This document shows, piece by piece, positions 48,101 through 53,375 of a stretch of 64,000 nt of DNA. A program made the translations under genes and the position numbers. The DNA is taken from assembly GCA_022828595.1 (NCBI GenBank), contig JAKGHH010000008.1, positions 8,483,728 through 8,547,727 on the forward strand, written 5' to 3'. The notes beneath the pieces were generated by a model. The model searched no databases. It saw nothing but the letters and a program-made list of their open reading frames with translations, and was not told where the DNA came from. The DNA is from Nelumbo lutea. Lineage: Eukaryota > Streptophyta > Magnoliopsida > Proteales > Nelumbonaceae. How positions within the stretch are numbered: position 1 is the first letter of the stretch; every line of letters begins with the position of its first letter.

Positions 48101-51100
48101 CCTAGAAGAATTCCTTCTTTTGCAATCCTACCATAGTTGGTATTGAGTATATTATAACTAGTTGATCCATTTTTATTGGTTGACTCTTGTACAAACTTGA
48201 CTATTAGTACTTTGTCATCTCCTAAAACCCTCTGAAGATGAGTTTTTTTGGTATCCAAATAGGGCCCCTGAACAATCAATAAGTTTGTTGGTCTACATCA
48301 ACAAATAATTCATTTAAAAGATAAACAAACACTTAAACTGATCTATGAATATAATAGAAATATGAAAAACATAGACCTCTCTACAAAGTAATCTAGTAAA
48401 TCCCCTAGTTATTCAAAATTAAGAAAAAAAAAAACATGGCAAAAATTTGGAGCAAAAAATGTAATATGGCAAGAGATTGATCAAATCCGCATCATGTTTA
48501 ATACATTCTCATTTAAATAGTTTGAAGTAAAAAATGGCATGTTTTATATATGTAATTGTGTGTATAGTATATTAAATATATGTATATTTAAGAACATCAA
48601 TACATATTTATTTTTAAAATATATAGTTTATTCTTTAAAATTCAATTTATTAACATATCATACATTTCCCAAATTATTAACATATTTTTTCATATATTTG
48701 AAATTTTGGAATTTGGGACATTTTCTCCAAAAAAATGTCAATGAACATATTATACATGAATTTGCTATGGTGCCATGGTAGTAATTAGTAAAGCCCATCA
48801 CACACATTATTGTATTATTCTCCTAAGGAAGAAAATTATTTATCTCAAATATAAGATGATATTCAAAATGAAAAACAAAGTAATTCTTTCAAAAGCAATA
48901 ACTGTCACAACTTGTTATACATAACACGTTGTCACCATTTACACTTACTCAATGATTTATGTATTGCAGTTGAAAAGAACTCACAGCGGTTATCAACAAT
49001 AGGTTTTATCAAGACAGTTATTACCAACTAATGCATGCAGGTGAACCAGTAAAAGTGGAAAAATTATGACCTAAGAGATATGGCGAAACGGTGATAGTCT
49101 ATGAAACCCAGATATCCTGTACTTGAATGCCTTGTCATTTTGGATATTTCATCTTTACATGCAAATTTTGTAACAGAGACCTTGTCCATTTATGTCCTTC
49201 CCATGTGTGTGTGAATATCATAGGTGACAGTAACTACAAGGAAACATGAAGTTCAGAGTAGTAAACAAGCAAAGAAAATATGTGATCTCTCATCTGCATG
49301 TGGAGGTTTAGAATAGTTGATATATTCTTATAGGGGTATTTATTCACATAGTTTAAACGAATTACATAATTAAGGTAGTTCCCAGAAAGAGACCTTAGAT
49401 TATGCATCATGGGCACAGCAGAATTTAGGGACAGGAAGCAATGAAAACAAAGCAGCAGAAAATATTATTGTTTCTGCTAGCAAATATGTTAGAGAAGAAA
49501 TGGATACCTTAAAGCTGTAGCTTCCATCTGGATCAACAAGACAGTGATACAAGTATGTTTTTCCAGAATCCCAATCAAGAAACTACATGGGAAAAAAAAA
49601 AGAATCAGATAATCAATAAGATAGATTCATCAGAAAAAGACACTAACCCAGTTTCTGTTCACATCTAGAAAGAAAAAATTAATGTTGTTAGTTGTTACCT
49701 GCTCAAGATGCATTCATGCTATGTTCACCCCTATGCAACATAGATTATATCAAGATACTACATGGGGAAAGAAAGAACCAGGAAATCAACAAGATAGGCT
49801 CAGGATAAAGACAGCATAATCCAGTTTCTTCTCATGTCTAGGAAGAAGTTAATGTCGTTAGTTGTTAACAGCACAAGATGCATTCATGTTTGTATTCATC
49901 CTAAGCTCAACTCTATGCAACATACATTGTATGTATATTTCTAAGACATACTCTAAGCCCCAAGAGATTGTGTAAAATCAAAAATGGATATGTGATGTAA
50001 GACAATTATATTGACATATCTGCCCAGGCTGCCATGTTTCTAAGACAGGTAGGCACACTTGGTGAGCACACTAAAGTAAGCACTCAATAAATTTTCTGAC
50101 ACCTGTCCCACAAATACCCTCACCCTACCCTTAAAATGATTCAAAAATTTTTACGACAGCTTCAAAAAATTTATCGAGTGCTTACTCAGTATGCTCACAA
50201 GTGACATTTTCATAAATAGGAACATTAAATAGTTGAATAGATATAACTTGACCTATATGAGATCTCATGGTAGAAATAATATATGTTATTCAACCACCAC
50301 CAGTACAAATAATAAAAGTTAAATTTGCACCGTATTTGTAGGTTAGTACTTTCAGTAACAATTTCTCAAACTTTTTTCTCCATGAAGTTGAAAAAAAAAT
50401 AAAAAAAGAAGAAAACAGAAGCACTCGTCGAGTGAAAACATCCACCCACCTTCATTCTATCTGCATGCTCGACATAGTGGCAGCCTATATCATTCCAAAC
50501 CTCTGACTCAAACTTGACCATTGGCAAGTTTCTAATCTTTTTAATCGTCTCCACTGTCATAACATCTTCCAGTCTATTCCTGCAAAGGAAATAATGCAAT
50601 GGTATGTCAATTGTCTCTGCAAATTGTGAAGGTTGAAAGCAGTGTGATAGTTAGCAGGGGCTAAGCATATACTTACTTGCCAATGTAACTTAATATCAAG
50701 AAGGCTTTCCTAAATTCCAGTTCGCCCAACGCCATGAGAAGGGATTCTCTGCTCATCCCCTCCAAACCCAAGCCGCTCTTCTGCCTACAGAGACGCTCTA
50801 ACCTCGGATAGTGAGAGGTAGCATCATCATATCCTACAGGAAACGATGAGTTAAGGGGGTAACCCAAATCAGAAACTACAAATTCAGTGAAGATTGCAGA
50901 GACACAACTTATACGGCTCCTATTTTCTCAAAAGTTCGGAAACTGTCCAAGGCATGATACACAGAATACCTAAATCAGGAAGAGTGGATGGGGGCGTTTG
51001 CCAAATGCTGAACTAAACCAATAACATTTTAAAGAGAGATAATTTATAAGTTACAATTACAACTTTACTAAGATCATAGCACGACAAGTGAAATCTGTCA

Positions 51101-51505
51101 GTGCATAATTACCTAAAATGGGCATAAAGAAATGCTGAAATGAAAACGACGACGACGACGAATTCACAAGGAACCAAAAACAGAGGATTATGCACATATG
51201 AAGTTACCTCGCATAGAAACAGAAGCTGAACTTTCAGAACTACGTGGCCCGGAGAAGCACACGCTTTTCCGACTAGACACGGTTGTACACACACTTCTCG
51301 CCATATAGATGATAAATCCTGTCAAGGATCGGATTTTTTGACCGGAAATTCGCCGAAGAAGCTGCAGAGACGCCTCTTCTCCAAGCAAAGCCAGCTCTCT
51401 CCTTGCGCTCATTTCAGCAGGTGGCAGTGACTGTTGCTCACATATAGTTCTTAGCATTTCTTCTACAGAGACAGGAAGAGGAACCTCAGCAGAAGGATCT
51501 GCCAT
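8897..51505 (-). CDS. RNA-dependent RNA polymerase, gamma clade (RDR3/4/5-like), 5' 13 exons
   Basis: Minus-strand gene assembled from exons 51505-51208, 50833-50677, 50579-50450, 49582-49508, 48267-48078, 32222-32024, 31943-31856, 31729-31586, 17617-17555, 17462-17391, 15808-15702, 15247-15099 and 9119-8897. Every intron is GT-AG and phases match at each junction, giving 1895 nt (about 631 codons) with no stop. The protein aligns from memory with plant RDR gamma proteins of about 1000 residues. Recognisable blocks are '[18 protein letters not shown]' (about 221-238), '[17 protein letters not shown]' (about 395-411), '[13 protein letters not shown]' (about 454-466), '[17 protein letters not shown]' (about 478-494) and '[13 protein letters not shown]' (about 611-623). 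The catalytic DFDGD block should be in exons left of the window. Such enzymes make double-stranded RNA for silencing; tomato Ty-1/Ty-3, of this clade, gives geminivirus resistance. Function here is inferred. Introns 5 and 8 are 15,855 and 13,968 bp. Confidence 0.93.
9120..11125. other. Intron 12 of RDR, left part, no clear feature
   Basis: AT-rich, no coding sequence I can support. The reverse frame at 9374-9589 weakly recalls the end of a LINE RNase H, but too weakly to call. An ATTT-rich run lies near 9998-10016. Confidence 0.5.
11126..11708 (+). repeat. 5' LTR of the gag-only element
   Basis: 583 bp, TG...CA. Contains a TATA-like 'TCTATAAATATG' region near 11441. It differs from the 593-bp 3' LTR by scattered substitutions and small indels. 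Confidence 0.88.
11840..12883 (+). pseudogene. Gag of the gag-only element, one in-frame stop
   Basis: One frame (first ATG about 11861) with a single TAA at 12161-12163 and open again to 12883. The first part is a retrotransposon gag domain: '[20 protein letters not shown]', then '[11 protein letters not shown]'. This is the gypsy-type pattern. The second part (12203-12883) is acidic and Glu/Val-rich with no zinc knuckle and no recognised domain. Apart from the one stop, the frame is preserved over about 340 codons. Confidence 0.8.
12881..13473 (+). repeat. 3' LTR of the gag-only element
   Basis: Starts TGATGCAGGAGC after the purine run and ends CTACATCA before AGGAG. Pairs with 11126-11708. 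Confidence 0.88.
13635..14315. mobile_element. hAT-like non-autonomous element (GGGTGCAA-ended)
   Basis: Left end TAGGGCATGGGTGCAATTTG and right end reversed TAGGGGGTGCAACTCATGGG are inverted copies, with further inverted GGCCTGA/GGGTTGG-rich arms around an AT-rich core. No coding. No convincing target duplication at these ends, so the family assignment rests on the termini. Confidence 0.5.
14384..14900 (-). pseudogene. LINE fragment: zinc-binding region of reverse transcriptase
   Basis: Minus-strand frames encode '[20 protein letters not shown]' and '[14 protein letters not shown]', then '[12 protein letters not shown]'. This is the zf-RVT region typical of plant L1-type LINEs. It is broken by frameshifts. 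No RT core or RNase H is attached. It lies in RDR intron 12. Confidence 0.7.
15099..15247 (-). CDS. RDR exon 12
   Basis: Encodes '[20 protein letters not shown]', then '[12 protein letters not shown]' and 'SNKRAALK'. Acceptor TTCCAG completes a Ser codon from exon 11; donor GTATTA. Confidence 0.93.
15702..15808 (-). CDS. RDR exon 11
   Basis: Encodes '[18 protein letters not shown]' and '[10 protein letters not shown]', a core RdRP region containing the R-P-S-M-x-K motif found across eukaryotic RDRs. Acceptor TTTGTAG, donor GTAAAG; phase 2. Confidence 0.93.
15809..16349. other. RDR intron 10, part next to exon 11
   Basis: No coding signal seen on either strand. Confidence 0.5.
16350..16945 (+). 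pseudogene. LINE RNase H remnant
   Basis: Plus-strand frames give 'NFDGCSM' near 16356, '[13 protein letters not shown]' near 16535-16575 and '[17 protein letters not shown]' near 16877-16927. These are the three RNase H landmarks of plant LINEs, in the right order but in different frames. Decayed and not attached to an RT. Confidence 0.6.
17391..17462 (-). CDS. RDR exon 10
   Basis: 24 codons: '[17 protein letters not shown]' then 'TFLVNKK', a strongly conserved block. Acceptor TTCTAG, donor GTAAGC. Confidence 0.92.
17555..17617 (-). CDS. RDR exon 9 (63 bp)
   Basis: Only 21 codons ('[21 protein letters not shown]'-type segment, a variable part of the protein). It was placed because acceptor TTTTGTAG and donor GTATGC leave phase 0 on both sides and join exon 8 to exon 10 as ...QEP|PLLIQ, the expected sequence. 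Other donor choices give stops. Confidence 0.8.
18596..18942 (+). repeat. 5' LTR of copia C
   Basis: 347 bp; boundaries set by the target duplication and by the 3' LTR. Confidence 0.9.
19391..23774 (+). pseudogene. Copia C gag-pol with a few stops and frameshifts
   Basis: Domain order is complete. Gag runs 19391-20332, with the copia start '[15 protein letters not shown]' and a zinc knuckle [14 protein letters not shown]. Protease is '[12 protein letters not shown]' (about 20511-20546). Integrase has 'HSDVWGPYH', 'SDNAKEYF' and 'QNGVAERKN', all three acidic positions kept. RT has YVDDIVV (about 22782-22802), and RNase H has 'FTDADWAGC' and 'AEYRAMAHG'. Damage is light: in-frame stops at 19685, 20330 and 23070, and frameshifts near 21285, 22240 and 22800. 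RNase H has a Ser-to-Leu change in the usual KSSAEAEY block (RSLAKAEY). Confidence 0.92.
23745..24091 (+). repeat. 3' LTR of copia C
   Basis: 347 bp, directly after the purine tract; pairs with 18596-18942. Confidence 0.9.
24106..24158. repeat. (TA)n microsatellite
   Basis: An uninterrupted AT dinucleotide run inside the hAT-like element 3, right after copia C. Confidence 0.95.
24181..24229. repeat. Perfect-stem hairpin
   Basis: Arms AATCTAATAAATGCGAACT and AGCTCGCATTTATTAGATT are near-perfect reverse complements around a 10-11 base loop. Lies inside the hAT-like element 3. Confidence 0.8.
24240..24690 (+). other. CT/GC-rich stretch with internal duplication
   Basis: Base composition is unlike its AT-rich surroundings. 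CTCTCTCTGAGCTCTC and 'TTCTTCCCCAACGGACCGA' each occur twice (about 24318 and 24493; about 24391 and 24551). An ATG at 24409 opens a 90-codon Ser/Leu/Arg-rich frame with no recognised domain. It resembles a pyrimidine-rich gene leader and may be host DNA carried by the hAT-like element. This is a guess. Confidence 0.35.
25765..26186. repeat. Tandem duplication of about 211 bp
   Basis: Two adjacent copies (25765-25975, 25976-26186) each include 'GTTGTGACCATGCAACTC', 'GGACCCTAGAGGCATAG' and the first part of the hAT-like element. The duplication therefore spans the insertion junction and arose after the insertion. Confidence 0.75.
26061..26716. mobile_element. hAT-like element, second copy of the family at 5987
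   Basis: Starts CATAGTTTTTAAGG and ends TGATAGTTATG, with internal similarity to 5987-6658 across the AT-rich core (for example 'TTAACATATTCATGA' and the GGAAAAGAAGAAAA stretch). The left flank is duplicated, so no clean target duplication is visible. Confidence 0.7.
26717..28940. other. Part of RDR intron 8 with weak repeat signals
   Basis: 26915-27170 holds repeated AAAAGCCACTTTTTGAAA-like motifs that can fold, as in some MITEs, but no ends were found. 27168-27425 (TGTTAGTG start, CT-rich tail) is LTR-like without a partner. 27430-28940 is AT-rich with nothing recognised. Confidence 0.35.
28941..29035 (+). pseudogene. Copia RNase H scrap
   Basis: Encodes '[16 protein letters not shown]' then a stop and '[14 protein letters not shown]', the conserved copia RNase H block. 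No LTR or other copia sequence is attached. Confidence 0.7.
29267..31292 (-). mobile_element. 5'-truncated L1-type LINE
   Basis: Perfect 15-bp target duplication AAACAAAATAACTTG (29252-29266, 31293-31307). A T-run on the plus strand at 29267 is the poly(A) tail of the minus-strand element. Only the end of ORF2 is kept: RT thumb, zinc-binding region and RNase H. Truncation at 31292 is the usual result of incomplete target-primed reverse transcription. Confidence 0.92.
29378..31281 (-). pseudogene. LINE ORF2 C-terminal part
   Basis: 31281-30817 encodes the RT thumb region ('[13 protein letters not shown]', '[11 protein letters not shown]', '[13 protein letters not shown]'). A frame change at about 30800 leads into 30789-30586. 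30601-29378 is a 407-codon frame with the RT zinc-binding region ('[20 protein letters not shown]') and RNase H ('[18 protein letters not shown]', '[10 protein letters not shown]', '[14 protein letters not shown]'). RNase H looks intact; the RT catalytic core is absent. Confidence 0.9.
31586..31729 (-). CDS. RDR exon 8
   Basis: 48 codons in phase 0 with the RdRP signature '[17 protein letters not shown]', which in RDRs marks the start of the conserved polymerase core. Donor GTTTGT opens the 14-kb intron 8. Confidence 0.92.
31856..31943 (-). CDS. RDR exon 7
   Basis: 88 bp encoding '[18 protein letters not shown]' and '[10 protein letters not shown]'. Flanked by short introns of 80 and 126 bp. 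Acceptor TGTAG, donor GTATTT, ending in phase 0. Confidence 0.92.
32024..32222 (-). CDS. RDR exon 6
   Basis: Acceptor TTCCAG at the end of the 15.9-kb intron; G from exon 5 plus TT gives Val. It encodes '[20 protein letters not shown]', then '[17 protein letters not shown]' and 'SKYMAR'. Donor GTTGGT. The Lys-rich stretch is normal for the family. Confidence 0.92.
32224..32858. other. RDR intron 5, left of copia D: possible older copia leader
   Basis: Non-coding. Bases 32500-32858 resemble the Gln/His-codon-free, CA-rich leader type seen just inside copia D, and may be the other half of the older element at 46156-46600 into which D inserted. Weak. Confidence 0.35.
32864..33093 (-). repeat. 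3' LTR of copia D
   Basis: Starts (minus) TGTTGGAATCAG at 33093 after the purine tract and ends CTGAAAATA at 32864. Confidence 0.85.
33101..37110 (-). pseudogene. Copia D gag end and pol
   Basis: From high to low coordinates: gag end with zinc knuckle [14 protein letters not shown] (in 37090-36818); protease '[13 protein letters not shown]' (36688-36317); pre-integrase and integrase (36108-35916, then after the solo LTR 35571-34927); RT with '[10 protein letters not shown]' (34415-33803); and RNase H with 'YTDVDWARS' and '[10 protein letters not shown]' (33589-33101). The integrase core has lost the stretch holding the DDYSR block: '[11 protein letters not shown]' joins directly to 'DEVPKIV'. 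Several stops and frame changes. Not functional. Confidence 0.88.
35572..35915 (-). mobile_element. Solo LTR of the copia C family
   Basis: A 344-bp LTR, minus orientation (TGTAAAGAGACTGG... to ...TTTACATCT), with perfect target duplication TCATA (35567-35571, 35916-35920). It sits in the integrase of copia D. It supports TG...CT as the real ends of this family. Confidence 0.92.
37116..37549 (+). repeat. 5' LTR of gypsy E
   Basis: 434 bp, TGATAGG...ATATCA, followed by G and the primer site. Confidence 0.93.
37580..38085 (+). pseudogene. Gypsy E gag, N-terminal part
   Basis: A coiled-coil-like N-terminus ('[19 protein letters not shown]' and following heptads) lies in the frame ending at 37799. 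A frameshift near 37780 leads to the gag core, '[20 protein letters not shown]' and '[20 protein letters not shown]', typical of plant gypsy gag. An in-frame TGA at 38029 follows 'LLLERF', after which the frame continues to the copia F insertion at 38086-38090. Confidence 0.88.
38091..38429 (-). repeat. 3' LTR of copia F
   Basis: 339 bp. The 5' LTR (42757-42889) shares both ends but is only 133 bp, having lost most of the middle. Confidence 0.88.
38388..41843 (-). pseudogene. Copia F pol, largely intact
   Basis: Protease: 41843-41328, '[15 protein letters not shown]'. Integrase: 41203-40670, with zinc-finger end [10 protein letters not shown], then 'HTDVWGPYH', 'SDNAKEYF' and 'QNGVAERKN', all acidic residues present. 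Integrase C-terminus and linker: 40636-39863. RT and RNase H: one 500-codon frame 39890-38388 with '[10 protein letters not shown]'. RNase H lacks about ten residues: 'HMKVEV' joins '[10 protein letters not shown]', so the DADWAG block with the first catalytic Asp is deleted in frame. Stops near 41204 and 40670 and a frame change near 39880 break the polyprotein. Confidence 0.9.
42305..42440. repeat. 68-bp tandem duplication in copia F leader
   Basis: Two adjacent copies starting GTGTAAAACAGTAGGG (42305 and 42373) with two or three differences. Confidence 0.85.
42757..42889 (-). repeat. 5' LTR of copia F, internally deleted
   Basis: 133 bp. Both ends match the 3' LTR, but the middle is replaced by a short stretch with 'CCCCACAGCTGTGAGG' that is not in the 339-bp copy. 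Confidence 0.8.
42893..44158 (+). CDS. Gag tail fused in frame to C-type lectin receptor-like kinase fragment
   Basis: Bases 42893-43012 carry gypsy gag ('[19 protein letters not shown]'), a TAA stop at 43010-43012, then the same frame open for 380 codons to 44158. From the ATG at 43016: residues 1-28 are gag end ('[19 protein letters not shown]'). Residues about 45-182 are a C-type lectin-like domain ('[13 protein letters not shown]', '[17 protein letters not shown]', 'CWVGGRGFN', '[19 protein letters not shown]', final Cys near 180) with many N-glycosylation sites. Residues 197-222 are a transmembrane helix, followed by '[11 protein letters not shown]'. Residues 249-318 are the kinase N-lobe start, with the VAVK lysine near 291. 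The rest of the kinase, including HRD and DFG, is missing. The donor is the At1g52310-type receptor kinase family; the signal peptide is lost. The last 40 codons read integrase and LTR DNA out of frame. Confidence 0.88.
44014..44141 (+). pseudogene. Gypsy E integrase C-terminal tail
   Basis: Encodes '[20 protein letters not shown]' and '[10 protein letters not shown]', the tail that ends gypsy polyproteins just before the 3' LTR. It is in a different frame from the receptor-kinase fusion, so the fusion protein does not contain it. Confidence 0.85.
44142..44574 (+). repeat. 3' LTR of gypsy E
   Basis: 433 bp; pairs with 37116-37549. Confidence 0.93.
44580..45184 (-). pseudogene. Copia D gag, N-terminal part
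   Basis: From ATG 45184: a Ser-rich start, then '[18 protein letters not shown]' and '[10 protein letters not shown]', the copia gag pattern. The frame stops at 44645. Sequence to 44580 continues gag, then gypsy E interrupts; gag resumes at 37110. Confidence 0.85.
45201..45455. repeat. CAGTTCA-rich tandem repeats in copia D leader
   Basis: Dozens of CAGTTCAG/TTCAGTCAC-like short units, plus a larger repeated block of about 60 bp (starts near 45280 and 45340). Lies between the primer site and gag of copia D. Confidence 0.85.
45899..45910 (-). other. Primer-binding site of copia D
   Basis: Reads TGGTATCAGAGC on the minus strand, an exact match to the usual initiator-Met tRNA site, directly after the 5' LTR. 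Confidence 0.9.
45911..46150 (-). repeat. 5' LTR of copia D
   Basis: 240 bp, TGTTGGAATCAG to CTGAAAACA on the minus strand. Confidence 0.88.
46156..46680 (-). mobile_element. Remnant of an older related copia leader and LTR
   Basis: Resembles the copia D leader ('CTTGGCACACGACCAAGA' occurs in both). A primer-site-like TGATATCAGAGC reads on the minus strand at 46405-46394. The LTR-like DNA continues to about 46520. Copia D seems to have inserted into this leader. 46520-46680 holds CACCT/AGGTGCC-rich inverted motifs. Confidence 0.5.
46681..48077. other. RDR intron 5, part next to exon 5
   Basis: AT-rich, no coding or repeat feature I can support. Confidence 0.5.
48078..48267 (-). CDS. RDR exon 5
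   Basis: Acceptor GTTCAG, donor GTAAGT. It encodes '[18 protein letters not shown]' and '[16 protein letters not shown]', the block before the RdRP core. The intron that follows is the 15.9-kb transposon-filled one. Confidence 0.92.
48268..49507. other. RDR intron 4
   Basis: 1,240 bp, AT-rich with T/A homopolymer runs; nothing further recognised. Confidence 0.7.
49508..49582 (-). CDS. RDR exon 4
   Basis: A 75-bp exon, 25 codons in phase 0, encoding '[14 protein letters not shown]' then 'DPDGSYSFK'. Acceptor CATGTAG, donor GTATCC. It is too short to show as a separate long reading frame; the match to gamma RDRs is clear. Confidence 0.88.
50050..50205. mobile_element. Foldback MITE-like repeat in RDR intron 3
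   Basis: The left arm TAGGCACACTTGGTGAGCAC... pairs with the right arm ending GCTCACAAGTGAC. The centre contains 'ATACCCTCACCCTACCCTT', also present in the element at 55479-55646. No clear target duplication. Confidence 0.6.
50450..50579 (-). CDS. RDR exon 3
   Basis: Acceptor TTTGCAG, donor GTGGGT, ending in phase 0. It encodes '[15 protein letters not shown]' and '[11 protein letters not shown]', both recognisable gamma-RDR blocks. Intron 2 is 97 bp. Confidence 0.9.
50677..50833 (-). CDS. RDR exon 2
   Basis: Acceptor CTGTAG, donor GTAAGT. The split codon with exon 1 gives GGA (Gly). It encodes a helical segment ending '[13 protein letters not shown]', conserved in gamma RDRs. Intron 1 is 374 bp. 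Confidence 0.9.
51208..51505 (-). CDS. RDR exon 1 (start codon)
   Basis: ATG at 51505-51503 opens a 99-codon frame beginning [18 protein letters not shown], matching the N-terminus typical of gamma RDRs (PxSVEEML...ICxEQ, then an arginine-rich helix and GEEASL). The donor GTAACT follows CGAG at 51208; ends in phase 1. Confidence 0.9.
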
Positions 51506-51547
51506 CGGAAGAAAGCTGGTTTCAGAACCACGAGTGTATCAAAAACG

Positions 51548-51679
51548 TCAGGATCGTAGAAGATTTGAAAAAGAAGGGTTCCCAAACAAGAAGAAAGGAA
51601 AAAACAAGACTGTGACAGAGAGATATGCAATTCTGAGCCCTTGTGAGCAGAGAGCTCTCGACTTCTCAACGTTCAACAT
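51548..51679 (-). CDS. Possible upstream reading frame in RDR leader
   Basis: ATG at 51679-51677 and TGA at 51550-51548, 43 codons, ending 42 bases before the RDR start codon. It encodes a hydrophobic stretch ('VTVLFFPFFLFG'). Whether it is in the transcript depends on the start site. Such frames often reduce translation of the main frame; here this is inference. Confidence 0.3.
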   Translation of the reverse strand: MLNVEKSRALCSQGLRIAYLSVTVLFFPFFLFGNPSFSNLLRS

Positions 51680-51699
51680 GAATTTGCCGCTTTATTGGA

Positions 51700-51790
51700 G
51701 GGAATGAGTCTTACGTAGAAGTTTTTACGCGATGCAGTACGATTTAAACAGAATATACCAGAATACCAACACGTATATAAACGGAAGCCG
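51700..51790 (-). promoter_or_regulatory. Candidate RDR core promoter
   Basis: On the minus strand, TTTATATACG (TATATA core at 51779-51774) lies 270 bp upstream of the RDR start codon, as expected for a plant TATA box with a leader of about 240 bases. No other elements are claimed. Confidence 0.35.
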
Positions 51791-52390
51791 TCCGATCTAT
51801 TGCATTTTTTCCAAAAGTTATAGATGATGCTTGAGGGTCCTCTGATGGTGATGGCCCCATTAATCGATAAATTTACGTTGTGGGCGACTGTATGTTTTGT
51901 GGGAGTGGAACCGTGCGATAATCGTCACATCTGGAATGACTACTCAGTGGAAAAGCGTTGTCCTAAAATATTGAAGGCGAAGAAAGCGTTTCATGTTTCA
52001 GGCAAAGCCGCAAAGGCATAGATTTTTTATTTTTCCTTCGGAAAACATTTTTATGGGAGAATTACGGTTGAGCCCAGGATGAGAATTTACATTGGGCCTG
52101 TCCGTATGTCCGTATGTGGTATAGAATGAGTTGTTGATACTTTTCCGTTTATTGTTTATCGTAATTATGTCTCTTCCGTTAACAAACTCCATATGGTATG
52201 GATATCCTGATCAAACGTGAATAACTGTACAATTTAGCAGGTAAAATTGAGGGTGGTCCAACCGCGAAGTATTTGACTAAAATCCCAATGGAGGTACAAG
52301 TAATTTACCAATGTATGCAATCTTTGGGTTCCCGTACGAGTACGATATGAAGTAGATACCGATCTTGTGTTAAAAAAGCCTTCATTTCAT
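51791..52390. other. Intergenic DNA upstream of RDR
   Basis: No supported gene. Short frames such as 51824-52021 show no recognisable domain. Confidence 0.5.
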
Positions 52391-52621
52391 TCAAGTATGA
52401 TACCTTTCTTGCTTTTGGAAAAGATCAGAATCGGGATTTGCTGTAGATGTTCCCGATGTACGGCTGGACTGCCGTGTTAAAAGCACCCAGGCTTTTTCAC
52501 AGGGAGTAGATCCGGGCTCAAAAGATGATGCCTTACTCATAAGTCGAGCATAGCATTTTAGTGAATAGTGATGGCGTCCGTGAGAACAAGAACCAGTTAG
52601 TGCAAAATCTACACCTTTCAA
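52391..52621 (-). other. Unrecognised 76-codon frame, coding-like
   Basis: The frame 52621-52391 includes 'GVDFALTGSCSHGRHHYSLK' and 'SRTSGTSTANPDSDLFQ' with mixed amino-acid use more like a real protein than the shadows around it. I do not recognise it. Near-identical 20-bp direct repeats (CAAGTATGATxCCTTTCTTG at about 52395 and 52627) bracket it, as if a short fragment had been inserted or duplicated. It may be a gene fragment or the last exon of a neighbour. Confidence 0.25.
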
Positions 52622-52706
52622 AGAACAAGTATGATGCCTTTCTTGCGAGTAGAGTAGGGATGTGAGGAACTCTAAACATCAGTTGGGGTGATCATTTGTA
52701 GTTCAA

Positions 52707-52892
52707 GCCCGGCCTACCCGAAACCGGATTCAGTCAGTGTAAAGTTCGTTCGAATTCTCATTATAACTTTACGTTCGAAATATCTCTCCATAAAGCATAA
52801 AGCATAGAAGTACAAGAGATATTTTGAATGTAAGGCTGTTCGAACAGAGCTTGCACTTACTGAAGCCGATCTCGGCCTACGCCTAGTCCAGA
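52707..52892. repeat. Imperfect foldback element
   Basis: The left arm (52707-52788, with GGATTCAGTCAGTGTAAAG and TTCGAAATATCTCT) pairs with the right arm (52818-52892, AGAGATATTTTGAATG and CACTTACTGAAGCCGAT). No coding. Probably a MITE; ends not resolved. Confidence 0.6.
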
Positions 52893-53375
52893 ATTTTGCG
52901 TAATTGGGCTTAGGTTTTCTGCCCAGAGCGGCAGGGCCCATGATTACTCATAGATAAATGTCAATGGATTTGGTTCGGCAAATTGAATTTACGTGTGTTC
53001 GACCATAATTCAATCCGACGATATAAAATGGGATATCAAAATCAACCCATTTATTGCTACTTTGTGGGGCAATCAAAAAATAGGTGATAAACAGCATTCG
53101 CACATAAAAAGGCAACGATTATGTATAGGACCATAACACATCCTTTTATATAAATTAAATCTTTTACGAACAAAAGCTCTCAAATTCTCTAGAAAAAAAA
53201 CAAAGTTTACCTACGAGTGTCCTTGAATTCTAGCCCCAACTAATTCACCTCATTACATTCCCTATAAATAGTAAATTACTATTTTTTTATTCATTAAAAT
53301 ACAAAATTGTAGGGGCTGTTTCGATAGATTTTTTTAAGTATGAAAGTATAAGAGTACTTCATGTCGTTTGGTATA
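52893..53375. other. Intergenic DNA
   Basis: AT-rich, nothing recognised. Confidence 0.5.
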
